Shown: positions 1 to 10,334 of the stretch, one piece after another
How positions within the stretch are numbered: position 1 is the stretch's first letter
How the letters are laid out: every line of letters starts with the position of its first letter
Assembly (NCBI GenBank): GCA_951812925.1
Contig: OX638370.1
Span: 40,427,948-40,491,947 of the forward strand
Direction of reading: 5' to 3'
From: Calliopum simillimum
Taxonomy: Eukaryota; Arthropoda; Insecta; Diptera; Lauxaniidae
Length of the DNA stretch: 64,000 nt
Translations under genes and position numbers: made by a program
The notes under the pieces: model-generated
Told to the model about the DNA's origin: nothing
Database searches by the model: none
The model's input: only the letters and a program-made list of their open reading frames with translations

Positions 1-1750
1 TATTGTAAAAAAAAGTAGTCTTTGGGCAAAAAATGGGCAAGATTTTATTTTTTAAGTCTATTCTATGAGTATGTATGCTCATTTTATATGCTTTGTCATA
101 GCCTAACCACTCCCAACTTGTAAGTTATAGTCTATGAAAGATTCAAGATTTTTGAAATTTGTCTTACCTTTTAGCTGATTATAAAATAATTTGATTAAAA
201 TACTTAAGTGCAAATGTAAGCGTTGTGTATAGTAAAGATTTTTATTGAAAGTATTGACCTTTAATGCAAAAAACTTTTTGTCAAAAAACAAATGCGCACA
301 ACTTCAATTTGATCGCTCAAAGTTTTGTTATCGATGTAAGTGTGAAAAAATGTTTTTGCATGCTGTTCAATAGTACATCTTTGATAGCTGATACCATGCC
401 AATGACATTTCTTTTATCCTCTTTTATGCTTATTTTCGTAGCAATTGGAGTATTTTCTTACAAATTACTAAATATGATCGATTTTCAAGCACATTTTTTT
501 TTTTTTTTCATTTTGACGTGCTAGATTGGGAAAATCTCACACTGTGCACCGGAAGGAATTCGTCTTTTACCGACTACATTCGAAAGGTTGAAGGTTTCAA
601 AAAATTGATGGAATCAAGCCTCCCCAAAAGTGGGAGGTTTCGTCATTTATTTTAACCATGGTTTTTTGGTCACAGTTCCGTAAATAGCGAACATATCGAA
701 TTTTTGGTAATTTACAAAAGAAGCAAACATATTCGTGCTTAGTCTATGTGTATTCAAAATAACATGCACAATTTTTATATTAAATTTCTGCTAATAAAAC
801 AATTCATTTAATTTAAAAATATTTGTACATTTTTTGTTCTACAATAAAAATAAATAGAAACTATCGGGAAAAAAATAAAAATAAAATTTTAACCTAAAAC
901 TATTTGTTTTATGTTTTAGCCGTCACGCATTTCATTCTTTTGCTACCCCAACTTTTAGGATGTTGTGTGGCAGCTTAAAAACTTGGCAAAAAAAAATCGA
1001 CATTTAAAAATGTCACGTTTTTGTGTGAAAAACATTTTACGCGGAAAATGCGCAACAGAGCCAAAGGTCGAGAGCTTGGGTACTAGTAGCTACATTAAGT
1101 GCCTGCAAACCCCACTTGGAAAATAAATCGTAGTTGGCACTGAATAGAATGTATACTAAATTTTGAAGATATAACATATTTTTGTATCTTATTGTTCAAT
1201 CGTAGTTTGTATAGCCATTAACGAGATGTAATGAAAAGTTGAAAAAATTAATTGCTACCTTAAAATTTCACCCCTACTGCTGCCCAAAAAGTTTCACTGC
1301 AAAAAATCCAGCAACTATTGTGATTTTCGCTACTGTAGAAAATTTCCTCATGGGTTTTTCCCATATAATTATATAAATGCTGCTGTCTATGTGCTTTTTT
1401 GCAAGCCCATGCTGCGCACCAATTAACACGTGCCTTAACTATAAAATTCTGGCACTGTTGAAGCTGGTCCAACGATTTACAGAGCACAGTTTGAAAATGA
1501 CCATTGTATGTATGTGTTTGTGACAATACAGGCGCTCGCACACACACACATGCATACTAATGGTGTGAAATGCATACGGCGCGCATTGTGGAAATTGCAT
1601 AAAATAAAATTGTTATCACTGTGTTGACCTTAAAGAACAAATTGTGCTGTCTGTGTGCTAAAAGTGAATGTGCAGTTGTGTGTATGTGTCACAAAAGGGG
1701 GATTAGAAAATATTCGGAAAAAAAAAGAAAATGTACGAAAATAATAAAAA
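1..1750. other. AT-rich sequence, no feature supported
   Basis: There are poly-A and poly-T runs and a short CA stretch near 1540-1552. A 95-codon open frame on the minus strand at 1260-1547 has no recognisable domain and no splice context. Nothing else was seen. Confidence 0.5.
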
Positions 1751-2324
1751 ACTAATAAGGCTGTGAATTTTGGCCTGGCCAAAAAATAAATAACCTACAC
1801 TGCAGTATTGGAAAATTTTGCTTATATGGGAGGTGCCACGCCCCCTTGTCCAATTTCACCCAGTTTTTGCTCAGAGCTTGCATTTATAGTTCTTAGTATC
1901 TGAGTGAAATTTGGTTGGATCTCAAAAAACTCCTTCAGTACATTATTTTTAAGCTTTTGCTAATATGGGTGGTGCCACGCCCCCTTGTCCGATTTCGCCC
2001 TCTTGTCTGAATGCACCCAGTTTCTCAGAGCTTGCGCTTACAATTCGTAGTATTTATGTGTATTTTGGTTGCTTTATCGAGAAAAATACGCCTAAAGTTG
2101 CATTTTGAATATATTTTTTGTACGGGCGGTAGGCGTTGGCCAATTTTGCTCATTTTCAATCCCACGAGCTACCTTTGACAACGAAGGCAGCGTACCAAAT
2201 TTTATTGAATTATCTTGCTCAGTTTTCCCAAAAAATTTATTTTCACACACGTCCAGCAACCCAGCCAGCCAGACAGACGGACATGGCTATATCGATTCTG
2301 ATGGTGATGCTGATCAAGAATATA

Positions 2325-3687
2325 TGAAGCAAAACACGCCAAGTGTACCAGCTGAAAATTTTTTTGTCTCCGATTTCGCTCAAATTCGGCAATATGGTAG
2401 TTCCGGTGTGCAAGAACAATAATCCGGAAGAATTTGGTCCTAGTACCATTTGTTGTTACAATACATTTTAGCATACATTTTAGCCTTTTTCATGAAAAGG
2501 GTTTTTTTTTCAAAAATTTATAGCTTACACTAAACTTTGTAAATTTATACACATTAGTAACAGTTCCAATTTATTTTTAATTTTTTTTTTTCCTAAAAAA
2601 AGATTACTTTTTTACACTTAAAAAAACTTCAACTCAAAGAATTCAAAAGTATTTTTAAGTGCAAAACATTTTTTTCACCAAGTTATATTTTTTATAAAAA
2701 GAACACTTAAAAATAAATTGGGCCAGTTACTACACAGAAAAAAAAACTGACGGTAAAATTAACTATAAATTTTGTATTTTATAGTTTTTCAAATTTTCTA
2801 TAGGAAACAAAAACAAAAATTCAAAATTTCAGAATCAGCTTTACTTTTCTACAGTTGAATTCAACTGTACATTTTGTATTCCATAAATTTTTTTTTTTTT
2901 TTCATATGAATAACATTTTGAATTGAGTTTTTTACAGGTTCATAAAATTCTCACATTGTTTAAGAATAAATCAACATAAGTTTGCTAGAGTTGTACTGAT
3001 ATTTTGCCATTTGAAATGGTGTCGCCGTAGAAGTTGTTTGCTACAATTTCTACGAGTTTTTGGAAACGGCTAGTTACAGCCCTTCTGGGGTGCTAACTAT
3101 TAAACCGTTCCAAAACAGTTTTAACTGTTTGGAACAGTTTATATTGTTAGCTTACCTTTTAAGAAGGTTATTTTTACTGTAACTGCGATTGATAGTTTCT
3201 AAACCGAGTAAACTGTAAATTTACAGAGTTCTACGTTCAAAATACAAAAACTCCTGGTTGGTGCAATTTCTATCGAAAATCTAGGTTAAATTAACTGTTT
3301 TCACAGTACCTAAACATTTTAACAGGAACTGTACAGTACTATTTTTACAGTAATTTTACTGGACTGCACAGTCAATTTAACCTTTACTGCGGGTTGGTGC
3401 AATTTCTATCGTTGAAATCGGTTGGATTGACCGATATTTTTTTTTCTGTGTAGTATATGTCAATTTACAAAGTTTGGTGCAAGCTATAAATTTTTCAAAT
3501 AACACCCTTTTCATGAAAATGTCTATAAACGCCAACTTCAACACCCTGTACTTAAACAACAAATGATAGTTGAACCAAATCCACTCGGATTATTGTTTTT
3601 GCACTTCGGATCTACTATATTGCCAAATTTGAGTGAAATCGGAGACAACAAAATTTTCAGCTGGTACGCTTGGCGTGTTTTGCTTCA
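2325..3687. mobile_element. Foldback element nested in DINE-like copy 1
   Basis: The termini are inverted copies: left TGAAGCAAAACACGCC, right GGCGTGTTTTGCTTCA. Inverted similarity runs about 270 bases into each arm (2325-2600 against 3455-3687 plus 2690-2730). The flanks (agaatata / aatatact) rejoin to the uninterrupted form seen in the 40.9-kb copy. A solo piece of the same element occurs at 59937-60195. The right arm itself is split by a TA-flanked element at 2733-3450. Confidence 0.75.
2733..3450. mobile_element. 718-bp TA-flanked MITE with CACAG(A)9 termini
   Basis: The left end is CACAGAAAAAAAAA and the right end is TTTTTTTTTCTGTG, flanked by TA at 2731-2732 and 3451-3452. The related sequence at 60148 is the empty site: its reverse complement reads ...ccagttacTAgcatat, against ccagttacTA[element]TAgtatat here. 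There is no open frame of note. A near-perfect 41-bp palindrome built on AAACTGTTCCAAA lies at 3101-3141. The TA duplication suggests Tc1/mariner-superfamily mobilisation. Confidence 0.8.
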
Positions 3688-3775
3688 AATATACTTTTCT
3701 ATATCTGGCACGCCTCCTTCTTTGCATTACAAACGGAAGGACAAAGTGAATATACTCTAGATGTAGGGTATAAAA

Positions 3776-4443
3776 AAAGATTTCATTAGGTATGTTTCTA
3801 TTAAAAGATTTTTTTATCGAAATGACATAGGTAAGATTAATCCCATGGCAGTGACAAGATTTATTGATAGTTTGGAACTGTTCTGTTAGGGAAAGAGGCT
3901 GTACAAAAGATTTTTCAGGTCGCAGTACTATGCAGAGCTTTTTTTAAATAATATTAATTAAATTAAAAGATTTTGAACAAGTGTTTTGTCTACGCCGAAA
4001 TGACAGAGAAATTGCGTTGAAATATCAAAAAACATCATAATATAGGGTGTATTGCATAAGGTTTACATACTCTGATATAACTTTTTTTGGAGAGTTCTCA
4101 ATAATTTTCCTTTAGAAAGCTCATAAAATTAGATAAAACCCAACAAACAAAAACGTTTGGAAAATATCTTATTATACGCTTATTGAAGCAAACATTTCGT
4201 TTGGAAGCTATAAGCTAAATGTTTGGAAATTCTTGAATTATAATTATTTAATAATCAAAACTGCACCGTTTATAGCAACCTTGTAAAAATCATTCGGAGC
4301 AAGCTTATTATAAATGTTTTTATACAAGATTTTCCAAATTTTTTTATTCAATATTTTTAAATTGTTTTTTTAACTTTTCAATTAACTAACAAAATAGTAT
4401 TTGTTAAGTTCTTTAAACAACATTTCCCAAACATTTGCATATA
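3776..4443. other. AT-rich sequence, no feature supported
   Basis: I see nothing beyond AT-rich unique sequence between the DINE-like copy and the next TIR element. Confidence 0.5.
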
Positions 4444-4987
4444 GAGTAGAACGGGGCAATGTCGTGCATGGAGTAATGTCGTGCGCTGGCTGTTTTAGCC
4501 CAAGGAATTGAATGCTTTACCAACTGTTCGTAAGGTAGGGATCTGCTGACCTTCTGAGCTTATGCATATAATACTAGCAATTTTCACCAGTTCGTCTCTA
4601 CAGCGTAAAATTTTTTTCAAAAAGTACGCTTTCGGGACGATAAAAGTGTTTTTCATCGGGTCAGAAAAATAATTTTCCTTGCGGGAAAATATACCAGGTA
4701 AGTGTTTTCTGAAACGAAATATCCTGCCAAAGAAAAGAAGTATTTGATTTCCAAAAAAATTTGGGCTTCACCGAGTTTATCGAAGTTGACCTTTAAAACG
4801 ACCATTGGGGTAATGTCGTGCACATTCACTTACACAAACATAATTTCTCGCTACACAAATGTTGTCACACATGGATGTAACCAATGAAATTATCTTTCGA
4901 TCGGATGCTTACTCGTCGCATTCGCTTGAGATGTACGGCTTTACGAGCATGTCAAAGTTGAGTGCACGACATTGCCCCGTTCTACTC
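4444..4987. mobile_element. 544-bp TIR element with 25-bp perfect termini and internal iterations
   Basis: The left terminus begins GAGTAGAACGGGGCAATGTC and the right terminus is its exact reverse complement over 25 bases. Both are flanked by TATA (4440-4443 and 4988-4991), consistent with TA duplication. The terminal core TAATGTCGTGC recurs inside at about 4473 and 4810. A 61-codon open frame at 4702 is not recognisable. It is a non-autonomous element of unassigned family; the TA target suggests Tc1/mariner/pogo. Confidence 0.8.
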
Positions 4988-5459
4988 TATAACTGAAAAT
5001 AAAAAAAAAAATTATGTTTGCTGGGAATCGACTATGACTTCCAAATTATGAGTCGACAATCTTATCAACTGACTTAACGTGCCAGTTATGATTAAAATGC
5101 CTTGTGTTATACTTAGCTCAATAAGGGCCGATTTTACAATGTTCAGCTAAGCCTTAACTGGAACTTTAACTGGCACTTTGACATTTAAAGCCAAACAAAA
5201 TTTTAATTTATCTGAAAGTTAAATTCTAACTGGATATATTGACAACGGCCCTAAGTCATTGAAAAAAAAAAAAAAATTTCGAATGTTTGGAAAATAATTA
5301 TTGAAACTTTTGAAAATAAACATTTTCCACTTTTAGCTACCAACAATGAAAATACATTGATGGTTGGAGCTTTACTGTTCAGTTTTTTTGAGTAAAACTC
5401 CAATAAAAACACAAAAAACAAGGCAAAAATACACATAAATAAAAAAAGCAAAAAATTGT
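4988..5459. other. AT-rich sequence, no feature supported
   Basis: An imperfect tract around 5130-5250 repeats the words taactgg and ggccctaa. There is no coding or TE signal. Confidence 0.4.
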
Positions 5460-6110
5460 ATCGGAAGGTTGGTTTGCGTTACAAGTTTCGGGGCCCACTA
5501 CAGGTCAAAATTGACTATAACTTTATGCAACAGCCAAATCTCCCAGTGAATGCCACTATCCATTTCATATGTAAAATGGGCTACTGATTCGGAAAATTGC
5601 ATTATTTTTATTTTTTTTCATGTCGTTTTCGAGACATCGGTCATTTTCGGTTTTCGGATAGTTGTAGAAAATTTTAACCCTCTAAGACCCTTACACATGT
5701 GGGGGTTTTAGAGGGTTAAAATTTTCTACAAAAATATTCCTCGTAACATCCTGCATAAGTTTACTGAACACATAATACACCTCAAATGTAAGGATCATAT
5801 AGTTAAATTCATCGATTTAACACAAGAATGCGCTATTTTTGTATTTTTCATGTACAGTGGATTAAAAAACTTTTTTTTAACGCCTACTTTAAGAATTTTT
5901 TGGATTTTCTCATGTGTTTTACAAAAAGTTTTAATTATCGAACAGTTTATTACAAAAAAAAAGAAAAAAATAGGGAAATGCATTTTGGTAACTTTTCAAT
6001 GAATTGTATACAACTTTTGCATTTTTGCATAGATTTTTTTAAGTGGTATCTTTTTTTCTTCACAAATATATACTGCCGTCCTAAGCAAGAATGCCGTAAC
6101 TCCAATAAAT
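5460..6110. repeat. Dispersed repeat R1 (copy 1)
   Basis: Bases 5510-5660 are the inverse of about 10600-10735 (shared words: gcattattttt, tcgttttcgagaYatcggtc). Bases 6065-6110 (ctgccgtcctaagcaagaat) are the inverse of 10335-10375. Bases 5670-5940 are the inverse of 48640-48995. Bases 5460-5512 (gtttcggggcccactac) match 41675-41733. No coding signal was seen; it is a decayed mobile element of unknown family. Confidence 0.6.
5664..5729. repeat. Hairpin with 27-bp stem
   Basis: GTAGAAAATTTTAACCCTCT... pairs with ...AGAGGGTTAAAATTTTCTAC at 26 of 27 positions around a loop of about 12 bases containing acacatgt. The copy of this region near 48960 lacks most of the right half of the hairpin. Confidence 0.75.
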
Positions 6111-6554
6111 GTTTATTTCTGTAAAATGAGTTTTTGTGTTTCTTGCTGTTTCGTTTCCTCAACGCTTTCACCTTTAAAGAAAATAATTTTTTATTCCTCA
6201 TTCCGGAAGGATTTTTCACGCTCTACATGATGGCAACTGTGAAAATAACCATTTCCGTAAATTTCAGTCAAAAATGGAGTTACGGTTATATGTTTTGCAT
6301 CGCACTACTTCTGACGAAGCTGATACAAATCAAAAATGCCGTAAAGACAACTTTTGTTGAAATTTACTGTAAAGAAAGAGTAAACACTGAAGAAGCACTC
6401 TTGTTTTTTGGTGTCCAAGACCAATACCCTAAAAGGAAGGGTTTTGAACGTTCAGTAATCAGCAATAAACAAAATCTCCATAATTTTAATGCATTTATTT
6501 TGTGTATGCAATTTTACAGAATTGAACAGACTTTTTGACGTTCGTAGTGCACAC
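6111..6554. other. AT-rich sequence with repeated GGAGTTACGG words
   Basis: Open frames here (for example 6134-6538) show no domain. The words ggagttacgg and tgccgtaa recur here and at 10130-10350, which suggests it belongs to the R1 repeat. Confidence 0.35.
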
Positions 6555-6556
6555 TA

Positions 6557-7406
6557 GAGCTGTCGGATCACGTGAATTCGTACTACACGTGATCACGTGA
6601 ATTCACGAACAGGGGTATGAAATCACGTACCCCCAAATCACGTGAATTTGAGGTTCGCAAAGGTACGTGAATTTGGTAAAGTTCGTACCTTTGATACGAA
6701 CTTCGTACCTCGTACTTTTCGTACCTCGTACTTTTCGTACCTCGTACTTTTCGTACCTCGTACTTCGTACTTTTCGTACCTCGTGCTTCGTACTTTTCGT
6801 ACCTCGTACTTCGTACTTTTCGTACCTTATTTGAGATAGTACGGATATGCCACGCCCACTATTTAACGATTGATCGAAAAAAAATTTAACACGTTATATC
6901 TCGAAAACTATTTACGCTATTTCCATGAAATTTGGTAGGTAGGTGCTCCAGATAATTAGCATCCGCTGACCAAAAAGTGGGCGTGATCGGACAATGCCAC
7001 GCCTACTTTCTAACGATTCAAAGAATTGGCACTTTAAAACGCTATATCTCCCAAAATATAGAAGCTATTTCGATGAAATTTGATAGGTAGGTGCACTAGG
7101 CGTGGCATTATCCGATCACGTCCACTTTTTGGTCAGCGGATGCTAATTATCTGGAGCATCTACCTATCAAATTTCATGGAAATAGCGTCCATAGTTTTTG
7201 AGATATAACGTGTTAAATTTTTTTTCAATCAATCGTTGAATAGTGGGCGTGGCATATCCGTACTATCTCAAATGAGGTACGAAAGTACGAAGTACGAGGT
7301 ACGAATAGTACGAAGTTCGTATCAAAAGTACGAACTTTACCAAATTCACGTACCTGTGCGAACCTCAAATTCACGTGAATTGGAGGTACGTGATTTCGTA
7401 CAGCTC
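6557..7406. mobile_element. 850-bp foldback element with CGTAC-rich arms
   Basis: The whole element folds back on itself. The ends are GAGCTGT / ACAGCTC, flanked by TA (6555-6556 and 7407-7408). The wider flanks also match imperfectly (tagtgcacacta / tagtacacacta). The arms carry cacgtgaatt words and tandem cgtacctcgtacttttcgtac units (left arm 6705-6825; shorter at right 7278-7315). The middle (6840-7260) is a second palindrome of modules reading atatctcgaaaactatt...gccacgcc. It has no coding capacity; the 65-codon frame at 6642 is the CGTAC array translated. Confidence 0.8.
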
Positions 7407-7507
7407 TAGTACACACTAAGAAAATAAAATTCAAAACATATAAGTAGTACAGAAACATCGTAATTTTTTAAAATTTACACTCTTTACTCTTCATAACCGG
7501 TTTTAAG

Positions 7508-7900
7508 GTTAACTACGGTGTTGTTTACTGGCAGGGTTTTCCAAAAATCATGTCGATTTTCAGGCATGAGAGGAAGGAGGTTTTCGACAATTTGATTTTT
7601 ACGATCTTGATGAATTCCCCGGAGATTTGGAATACACGGAGGTTCAATAGAGATTTTGTTGTTTTTTTAGTCAAAAAATCGATTTCTTTCATTTCTACTT
7701 CAAAATCCGTTCTGTACTGCAAGGTTGTTCTGCAGTGTCTTTGTAACATTTCCGCACAGTTCCTTTTCTTGTAAGAAGATTTTGGTCTGATTTCTTGTCC
7801 ACCATCTGGGGCTGAATTTCCTTATATTGTGATTTCCAACTTGAATCTTTGATTACTTCATCTGAGCTGTCCTCTGTGGAACCATACTCTAAAATAGACC
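7508..7900 (-). pseudogene. Decayed coding fragment, family not recognised
   Basis: Read on the minus strand, codons from about 7898 give a plausible protein (EYGSTEDSSDEVIKDSSWKS...). After at least two frame changes a second segment follows, ...LLPLMPENRHDFLENP..., ending at a stop near 7508. The composition looks coding, unlike the flanks, but no domain is certain. It could be a piece of a transposon gene of the kind common in insects, or a processed host fragment. Confidence 0.35.
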
Positions 7901-8024
7901 TTAGAGAAGAATTTAATTGAGCTTCAAAACTAAATAAAAAATTTTATGTTTGACAATAAAGTCACGCAAGTGAAACGATGAGATATCAAAAAATACAACT
8001 TAGGAAAATTGCAGAAGAATTTAG

Positions 8025-8236
8025 TTAAATATTACCTAAGTTCTTCGATAAATTGCTTTATAAAACTTAGGCAAAACACCTAAGTTTCTTTAGGTAAGTT
8101 GCCTAAAATCTTCTAGCCTAAGTCATGTATAAAATTACAAAGAACTTAGGTAATATAATAAAGTTTTTTGAATTCCATACAAAAATTTTTATCTAAGAAA
8201 ACTTAGGTAAATTTACAATAGTTTTTTCGTTCTGTG
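8025..8236. repeat. Cluster of ACTTAGGTAA words ending in a CTGTGTA terminus
   Basis: The word AACTTAGGYAA or its complement occurs about seven times. The right edge ttttttcgttctgtg|ta lies exactly where LINE coding sequence starts. The edge resembles the CACAGAA-type TA MITE at 2733, so this is probably the right part of such an element inserted in the LINE; I could not find its left end. Confidence 0.4.
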
Positions 8237-8237
8237 T

Positions 8238-8481
8238 ATATATTAACTCCTGCGCAAGCACCTCCACCCTTACTGGGGTCGTATGCCAGTCAATTTAAGA
8301 AGCCGAATGATCCCCCTCCGCTTAGCACGGGTGGTCAGCCGAATGTAATAGGCCAGTTTATGGGAATGGCGGATAACTTATTTGAAATGAGTGCTAGAAA
8401 CCTCATTGAGAAAATTTCAGATTTCATGAAGAATTTTAATAACTTGGGTTCTATCCAAGATAAAAAGAATGCTCTATCTTG
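8238..8481 (+). pseudogene. LINE ORF1 C-terminal fragment
   Basis: About 80 codons, rich in Pro and polar residues (TPAQAPPPLLGSYASQFKKP...), end in TGA 26 bases before an APE-type endonuclease ORF. The position just ahead of ORF2 suggests the end of a LINE ORF1 (gag-like). The 5' part is missing, cut at the CTGTGTA edge at 8236. No zinc knuckle is visible in what is left. Confidence 0.5.
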
Positions 8482-8506
8482 AGCTTTTAGGCCAAATTGT
8501 TTTTAA

Positions 8507-9094
8507 ATGATTGATTTAAATTTTCTTACTTTCAATGTCGCTTCTCTCATAGAGCACAGCAGAAGACTAAAACTACAAAAAATACTTTTAACAAAAGACA
8601 TTTCTGTAGCCTTTCTACAAGAAACTCACTTAAAACCAAGACACAGGGTGTTATTGGAAAATTTTAATTTTTTAAGAAATGATAGGCAGCAGGGGGTGGC
8701 AATCGCAATAAGGAACAATATCGGTTACAGCATCGTCGAACTTCCAGATGCTGGTTTACCTAGTATCTTTTTATCAATTAAAGCAAGGGATCAGGGGGTA
8801 ACCAAAAGTTTACTTTTTGGCTCAATTTATTTTCCCTCTAATTGTGACACGGATATATTGTTGAATGAATTGAATAAGATAGAGGCGCTGGTGCTGAAGT
8901 TCGACGGTGCTATGATTGGTGGTGACCTTAATGTGAGAAGCTGCAGTTGGGGAGACACGCTGACTAACCTGAATGGTAGAAATTTTGAAAATTGGCTTTC
9001 TAATCAACTGCCTTCACTTATAAATGTGACGCTGGCAACTCCTACTTTTCCAAGGTGCTCTTCGTTCCTTGACCTGGTCTCATCGCACCTAATC
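8507..9094 (+). pseudogene. LINE ORF2, APE-type endonuclease domain (N-terminal part)
   Basis: This fragment would nick target DNA for target-primed reverse transcription. From the ATG it shows, in order, LTFNVASL (residues 6-13), LQETHL with the catalytic Glu (about 37-42), a GSIYFP segment, GGDLNVRSCSWGD with the Asp/Asn pair (about 143-155), and SSFLDLV before the break. The last endonuclease motif, SDHCPV, lies beyond a 145-bp insertion. The frame up to 9094 is open, so decay was modest when the insertion happened. By architecture (endonuclease type and linker) it is of the Jockey/LOA group; the exact clade is not settled. The RT domain is missing from this copy. Confidence 0.8.
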
Positions 9095-9239
9095 AAGGGC
9101 GTACGCAGGATTTCATCTAGGGGGGGGGGCCAAACTAAAAATTTTGCGAATCTTTTTTTTTTTTTAAAATGAATATGATATATTTGTATCTCTAAAGCTA
9201 GAGCTAGGGGGGGCAGCTGCCCCCCTTGCGTACGCCCAT
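9095..9239. mobile_element. 145-bp TIR element inserted in the LINE endonuclease domain
   Basis: The termini are AAGGGCGTACGCA and TGCGTACGCCCAT. The flanking 10-bp direct repeat gcacctaatc lies at 9085-9094 and 9240-9249. G10 and G7CAGCTGC6 runs sit inside. Removing the element and one repeat restores the endonuclease frame, so this is a true insertion. A 9-10-bp duplication would fit a Mutator-like (MULE) origin; this assignment is an inference. Confidence 0.85.
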
Positions 9240-9995
9240 GCACCTAATCAACCTAATTGACATAAACTTCTCAATTAGGGCACTTTCTACTTTCTCCGAC
9301 CATTGCCCGGTCTTATTCAATTTGCAATTTAGTAGCCTGGAACTGCCTATCATTCAATGTAGTCAAGGTAAGTCTTTTATAGCACGGATTGGAATGCCTT
9401 TCGTGAGGAACTAGATTACAAGATCACTGGAAGTATGCCTTCGGAAATAAGAAATCTCTCTAATGAGGAAATAGATGAAGCAATTGTCTTTTTTAACTCT
9501 TCTCTTCTGGAAACACTTGAAAGGCATGCAGAAAGGATTCCTAGTTCTTTTAAAAAATATAAGAATGTACCGAAGGATATTGAAAAGTTGTTTAAACAGA
9601 AACATATTTGGCAGAAAGAATTAAAACGGATTTATCACAATTCCTTTAATAGAGTGAATACGGCATACAAGGAGCTCTCTGCAAGAATTTCTCTACTGAA
9701 AAAGATAATAAAAGATAGGGTTAGAATCAAGATGAACAGGCAGTTCGAGGATAGGTTGTCGTAGATCGTTCCTGGCCCTTGGGCGTTCAAGGAAATTTTT
9801 AAAATAGTTGGCAAAAAAAATAATTTTTGTTGCAATGAAGTTATGGTCAACGGATCTAATTTATCTGGAGAGAGTGAGATTGTATCAGCTTTCGAAAATC
9901 ACTTCTCGGAAATTTTTTCTGATAGGCCTCTTGGCCGCGATTCTGAATTAGAGAACCAAGTTCAATCGGTTGTGGGTGCGATGAGACAGAGTAAA
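9240..9995 (+). pseudogene. LINE ORF2, end of endonuclease and linker to RT
   Basis: This continues the ORF2 split at 9095. It carries the last endonuclease motif FSDHCPV (about 9295-9315), then a frameshift near 9385, then DWNAFREELD and a Lys-rich linker (9400-9764). A single TAG at 9762 is followed by in-frame sequence (VPGPWAFKEIFKIVG...) up to about 9990. The sequence stops being LINE-like just before the RT domain should begin. Losing the 3' end is unusual for a LINE, which normally lacks the 5' end, so a later deletion or rearrangement is likely. Confidence 0.75.
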
Positions 9996-10334
9996 TGTAA
10001 ATGTAAATGTCCAGAGGCCATAATTGATATTTTCTACGTGCACGAGATGTTTCAAAAAGAATATTTGTTTGTTTTTGAAATGATTTAGGGAAACAAAATG
10101 ATTTCAAAAATGTGTGATACTACATATATTTTTATGGAGTTGCGGTATTTTTGCTTAGCAAGTGGAGATACGGTATTTTTAAATTTTAAAATGTGTACGG
10201 CTGGGAGTTACGACAAAAGTCGTAGTTGATTTTATAGGGAAAATAAAGGTATAATGCAACCTGTTCTTGTGGGTTGACGGACAGAACCGTGATGACCCAA
10301 AAAACGCCATAAACTCATTTTTTTTGAAAATTGG
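9996..10334. other. AT-rich sequence, R1-like words
   Basis: A short run of aaatgt copies marks the junction with the LINE. The words ggagttgcgg, ggagatacgg and ggagttacg recur, as they do at 6110-6400. No gene was seen. Confidence 0.4.

Larger units (their letters stand above)
1751..3775 (-). mobile_element. DINE-1/INE-1-like (Helentron-type) element, copy 1, with two nested insertions
   Basis: This copy lies reversed. Its 3' end (ACTAAT, then the hairpin TTTGGCCTGGCCAAA) is at 1751-1783, and its 5' end (acaaagtgaatata...gtagggtata) is at 3745-3775. The core on the minus strand reads ttcttgatcagcatcac...gccatgtccgtctgtctgg, which matches the Drosophila INE-1 core as I remember it. A hairpin followed by CTAGT at the 3' end is typical of Helitrons. 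Five other copies lie in the window (16.4, 26.0, 40.9, 52.1 and 63.0 kb). The body is interrupted at 2325-3687 by a foldback element. The family name rests on recalled similarity, whereas the repeat itself is directly visible. Confidence 0.7.

Noticed and set aside
1260..1547. 95-codon minus-strand frame as an exon of the host gene
   Set aside because: No acceptor or donor fits and the composition is not protein-like.
2105..2422. Similar reading frame (NIFFVWAVGV...) in three DINE-like copies (2105 +, 41384 +, 63336 -)
   Set aside because: It opens with TTG, the 26-kb copy has a stop in it, and similarity is explained by repeat ancestry; a dN/dS test would be needed to revive it.
6642..6839. 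Open frame of RTSYFSYLV repeats
   Set aside because: It is the CGTACCTCGTACTTTT tandem run translated.
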